Shown here in pieces: positions 61,448-64,000 of a DNA stretch of 64,000 nt. Origin of the DNA: Alphaproteobacteria bacterium HT1-32 (GTDB lineage Bacteria; Pseudomonadota; Alphaproteobacteria; Rhodospirillales; HT1-32); the NCBI GenBank assembly GCA_009649675.1, contig WJPL01000001.1, positions 366,889-430,888 on the forward strand, in the 5' to 3' direction. Each line of letters opens with the position of its first letter. Positions within the stretch are counted from its first letter, which is position 1. A program made the position numbers and the translations under genes. The notes under the pieces are model-generated. The model made no database searches, was not told the DNA's origin, and worked only from the letters and a program-made list of their open reading frames with translations.

Positions 61448-62521
61448 ATGATCAAGAAATTGCTGGGTACCGCCACCGCCGCCGCCCTTGCGGTCGGCCT
61501 GATGGCAACAACTGCCAGCGCGCAGACAAAAGTCGGCTTCATTTATGTTGGGCCGGTCGGGGATCACGGCTGGACCTATCGCCATGATCAGGGCCGTCTC
61601 GCCATTGAGAAGGAGTTTGGCGACAAGGTAAAAACCACCTTTGTTGAAAGTGTTTCCGAGGGTGCCGACGCAGAGCGTGTTATCCGCAAACTGGCACAGG
61701 AAGGTCATGACCTGATTTTCACAACCTCCTTCGGCTTCATGAACCCGACCCTGAAGGTCGCGAAACAGTTCCCTAAGGTGAAGTTCGAACATGCGACCGG
61801 CTACAAGCGGGATGCGAACGTCTCGACCTATGCTGCCCGCTTCTATGAAGGTCGCCATGTCGCCGGACTGCTTGCCGGCAAGGTTACGAAATCCAATGTC
61901 GTCGGCTATATCGCCTCCTTCCCGATTCCGGAAGTTGTCCGCGGCATCAATGCCTTCACCATGGCACTGCGCAGCGTTAAGCCGGAAGCTGAGGTCAAGG
62001 TTGTCTGGGTTAACACCTGGTACGATCCGGGCAAGGAAAGTGATGCTGCCAAGGCCCTGATTGATCAGGGTGCTGATGTCATTTCTCAGCATACGGACAG
62101 CCCGGCCCCGGTGCAGATCGCACAGGAACGTGGCGTCTGGGCCATCGGTCAGGCATCTGACATGAGCAAGTTCGCTCCGAAATCGCACATGACAGCGATC
62201 ATCGATGTCTGGGATCATTATTATGTGGAGCGAACCCGTGCGGTCATCGACGGCACCTGGAAGTCACAGGATGTCTGGGACGGTCTGGACAAGGGCATGC
62301 TGGAAATGGCTCCTTACAACAAGGATCTGCCGGCTGACGCCATTGCAATGGCCGAACAGGCGGTTGCCGATATCAAGTCCGGCAAGCTCCACCCCTTCAC
62401 GGGACCGATCAAGGACCAGTCAGGTAAAGTCGTGGTCAAAGCCGGTGAACGGCTTGACGACAAGGCTCTGCTGACGATGGACTGGTACGTCGAAGGCGTT
62501 CAGGGCAAGCTCCCGAAATAA
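61448..62521 (+). CDS. BMP-family ABC transporter substrate-binding protein
   Basis: Periplasmic binding protein (basic membrane lipoprotein/PnrA family) of 357 aa. It has a signal peptide (MIKKLLGTATAAALAVG, cleavage after ASA), then VGFIYVGPVGDHGWTYRHDQG, the family's first ligand-binding strand. It carries no lipobox cysteine. ATG at 61448 is preceded by gaggtg; a GTG at 61442 is possible but less likely. Known relatives bind purine nucleosides; some alphaproteobacterial ones bind other heterocycles. An intrinsic terminator follows. Confidence 0.92.
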   Translation: MIKKLLGTATAAALAVGLMATTASAQTKVGFIYVGPVGDHGWTYRHDQGRLAIEKEFGDKVKTTFVESVSEGADAERVIRKLAQEGHDLIFTTSFGFMNPTLKVAKQFPKVKFEHATGYKRDANVSTYAARFYEGRHVAGLLAGKVTKSNVVGYIASFPIPEVVRGINAFTMALRSVKPEAEVKVVWVNTWYDPGKESDAAKALIDQGADVISQHTDSPAPVQIAQERGVWAIGQASDMSKFAPKSHMTAIIDVWDHYYVERTRAVIDGTWKSQDVWDGLDKGMLEMAPYNKDLPADAIAMAEQAVADIKSGKLHPFTGPIKDQSGKVVVKAGERLDDKALLTMDWYVEGVQGKLPK

Positions 62522-62545
62522 GCTGTCCTTCAACTGAAAACAGAA

Positions 62546-62575
62546 ACGCCCGTCGCATTGCGGCGGGCGTTTTTA
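62546..62575 (+). terminator. Intrinsic terminator of the BMP transporter operon
   Basis: 11-bp stem acgcccgtcgc / gcggcgggcgt with one G-U pair, a 3-nt loop and a T-run. It lies 24 nt after the binding-protein stop and ends the four-gene ABC operon. Confidence 0.93.
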
Positions 62576-62603
62576 TATCCGGGGTGAAACTGCCTGAACG
62601 TTT

Positions 62604-63263
62604 CTAAAGAATCATCTGAGTTACACCGAGTTTATGTGCCTGCGCATGAGCATCAATCTTAGTCAGCGTTTCCGCCGCATGTTCCGGGTCAATCCAGACT
62701 GTAAAACGGGTTGTGAAAATCGCATCAACAGGTGACGAGGTAACCTCTGTCGTCATCCGGACCACAGCGACATCCAGAGAGCCCAGAAATGCGGTGAAGT
62801 CAGCCAGCAGGCCCCGTCGGTCAGTTCCGGCAATCGTCAGCAGAAAATTGACCCTGTTCTCTGCACCAAACTCTGTTCCAAAACCGTACTCATGCACTGA
62901 TATCTGTGCATCAACCAGTTCCGGCATCACCAGAATGGCGGAATCAAATTCCCAGATTTCCCGGTCGCCTCCAACTGTTGCGACACAGGTAAACTCCGCT
63001 CCGTTGCCGAGAACGGCAAAGGATGTCGGGCCAAGATTTGCTCCCAGCCGAGAAAGCTTATCGGTGATTGACTGAACAAGTCCCGGACGGTTTCTGCAGA
63101 ATATCGCAATGCGAAGATGCTTGTTCTTCAAACCGGGCGCCTCTCCAGTGAACTGTTCTGTGGCAGTCTGGCAGATCATCACACCGGACGCCATAGCAGA
63201 AGAACTGGCAGGCGATAAAGCCGTGGCATCGTCAAGCTGATTGAATTGCCTTTTTGTCTGCAC
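62604..63263 (-). CDS. ACT-domain protein, GcvR-like
   Basis: Protein of up to 219 aa with two ACT-type domains. The first begins LRIAIFCRNRPGLVQSITDKLSRLGANL and the second VNFLLTIAGTDRRGLLADFTAFLGSLDVAV, giving the GcvR pattern of paired small-molecule-binding domains. GcvR represses glycine cleavage with GcvA in E. coli; no gcv gene is nearby. The start is uncertain: the first 45 residues are not conserved-looking and starts at 63194 or 63179 would also keep both domains. Confidence 0.75.
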   Translation of the reverse strand: MQTKRQFNQLDDATALSPASSSAMASGVMICQTATEQFTGEAPGLKNKHLRIAIFCRNRPGLVQSITDKLSRLGANLGPTSFAVLGNGAEFTCVATVGGDREIWEFDSAILVMPELVDAQISVHEYGFGTEFGAENRVNFLLTIAGTDRRGLLADFTAFLGSLDVAVVRMTTEVTSSPVDAIFTTRFTVWIDPEHAAETLTKIDAHAQAHKLGVTQMIL

Positions 63264-63333
63264 TTATACTGAATGTCCGGGGTGTCATAATTGTGGCCCC
63301 GTCACTTCGTTTTTCCAGGGAGGGAATATAACG

Positions 63334-64000
63334 ATGCTTAAACAGACAATTACGGCCGCTGTCGCAGGCCTGATGCTCACGGCCGCTGCGCAGGCGAAGG
63401 AAGTCAAGGTCGGGGTCGTACTGACCTACAGCGGGGGGGCTGCAGAACTTGGCGAACAAGTCGATCGCGGCATGGAACTTTATCTGAAGTCACATCCCGA
63501 AGCCTTCGACGGTCATACGGTTACACTCGTCAAACGGGATTCGAAACGCCCCGGCGGAGACATTGCCAAGAACGCGGTTCTTGAACTCATCACCCGCGAA
63601 AAGGTGGATATGCTGGCGGGCTTCATTTTTTCACCGAACGCCATGGCATCAGCACCGCTGGCAACACAGGGCAAAGTACCGATGATTGTGATGAATGCAG
63701 GCACTGCCTGGATTCCCAGCCTCTCGCCCTATATCGCCCGGGTGTCCTTCACCATGTGGCAGTCCGGCTATCCGATGGGTGATTACGCCTTCAACAAGAT
63801 CGGCTGCAAAACAGCCGCCATTGGCTACAGCGACTATCCGCCGGGCAAGGACAGCCTCGCAGCCTTCCAGATGGGTTTTGAAAAAGCCGGCGGTAAAATC
63901 ATCGATACAATTCCGATGGGCGGCCCGGGCGATGTGCCTGACTTCACGCCGTTCTTCCAGCGGGTCAAGGATGCCAAGCCGGGCTGTTTCTATGTCTTCG
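63334..64000 (+). CDS. Branched-chain-type ABC transporter substrate-binding protein (partial)
   Basis: N-terminal 222 residues of a periplasmic binding protein; the rest is beyond the window. A signal peptide (MLKQTITAAVAGLMLTAAAQA) is followed by VKVGVVLTYSGGAAELGEQV and a SBP_bac LivK-type fold (ELITREKVDMLAGF, ADYPPGKD-like SDYPPGKDS). A strong agggaggg ribosome-binding site precedes the ATG. In alphaproteobacteria these proteins often bind aromatic or other organic acids as well as amino acids, so the ligand is open. Confidence 0.88.
   Translation, partial: MLKQTITAAVAGLMLTAAAQAKEVKVGVVLTYSGGAAELGEQVDRGMELYLKSHPEAFDGHTVTLVKRDSKRPGGDIAKNAVLELITREKVDMLAGFIFSPNAMASAPLATQGKVPMIVMNAGTAWIPSLSPYIARVSFTMWQSGYPMGDYAFNKIGCKTAAIGYSDYPPGKDSLAAFQMGFEKAGGKIIDTIPMGGPGDVPDFTPFFQRVKDAKPGCFYVF

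Noticed and set aside
1-64000. CRISPR arrays, rRNA, tRNA, integrases or transposases
   Set aside because: No regularly spaced direct repeats, no recognisable tRNA or rRNA stretch and no recombinase motifs were seen on either strand by reading. A tRNAscan or profile search was not possible here.

Overview
The window reads as the chromosome of an alphaproteobacterium, probably a marine or soil member near Rhodospirillales. The lineage call rests on families that are largely alphaproteobacterial (DUF2125 protein, TIGR02302/DUF4175 protein, MJ0042-zinc-ribbon/DUF3426 protein), a B12-dependent class II ribonucleotide reductase, an ethylmalonyl-CoA pathway locus and hopanoid-associated genes. Genus cannot be set from sequence alone. 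Codon use is GC-rich and gene packing is dense, with many 1-4 nt stop/start overlaps. High third-position GC produces many long antisense ORFs that are not genes. No rRNA, tRNA, CRISPR, transposase or prophage gene was seen.

Layout. 0-5.4 kb: one minus-strand operon of an NMT1/Tau-type ABC importer followed by xanthine dehydrogenase (xdhA, then xdhB cut by the window edge). 5.5-11.9 kb: class II histone-deacetylase-like amidohydrolase, tricarballylate dehydrogenase pair tcuA/tcuB, DUF2125 protein, EamA exporter, ChaC-type cyclotransferase. 11.9-12.9 kb: a repeat-rich junction carrying an AT-rich foreign-looking membrane gene between two copies of the nrdJ 3' border. 12.9-19 kb: nrdJ, then the operon ftsE-ftsX-gmhB-ydcF-plsC. 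19-26 kb: zinc-ribbon protein, operon argH-lptM-lysA-TIGR02302, TlpA-like thioredoxin. 26-31 kb: etfB-etfA-hbd, HIG1 protein plus cobalamin adenosyltransferase, a fumarase-superfamily lyase. 31.2-31.96 kb: a second AT-rich island. 31.97-37.4 kb: ethylmalonyl-CoA pathway genes mcd, ccr and divergent ecm. 37.4-41.6 kb: a GIY-YIG-like protein, a UPF0145-like protein, and a PAS/GGDEF/EAL protein.

41.6-52.2 kb is the most unusual part. It holds hpnL-like and hpnN-like membrane genes, a fully overlapping four-gene operon (CDP-alcohol phosphatidyltransferase lacking the last motif aspartate, a shrunken transketolase-like protein, a D-2-hydroxyacid dehydrogenase, a receptor-type class III nucleotide cyclase), a TauE/SafE permease, and hpnA coupled to a second, canonical CDP-alcohol phosphatidyltransferase. 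No core hopanoid-synthesis gene is present, so this may be a lipid head-group or outer-membrane lipid system. It is followed by a candidate sigma-54-driven small RNA with a UUCG-loop terminator.

52.2-64 kb: HAD phosphatase; a zinc locus (znuA, DUF1007, NicO-type permease) behind an 18-bp perfect Zur-type palindrome; AraC regulator and divergent MFS transporter; a four-gene BMP-type (nucleoside-like) ABC transporter; an ACT-domain protein; and the start of a branched-chain-type ABC binding protein.

How the genes fit together: butyryl/crotonyl-CoA metabolism is linked by hbd, ETF, mcd, ccr and ecm. Cobalamin use is linked by the adenosyltransferase, ecm and nrdJ. Purine handling is suggested by the xdh operon and possibly the BMP transporter.
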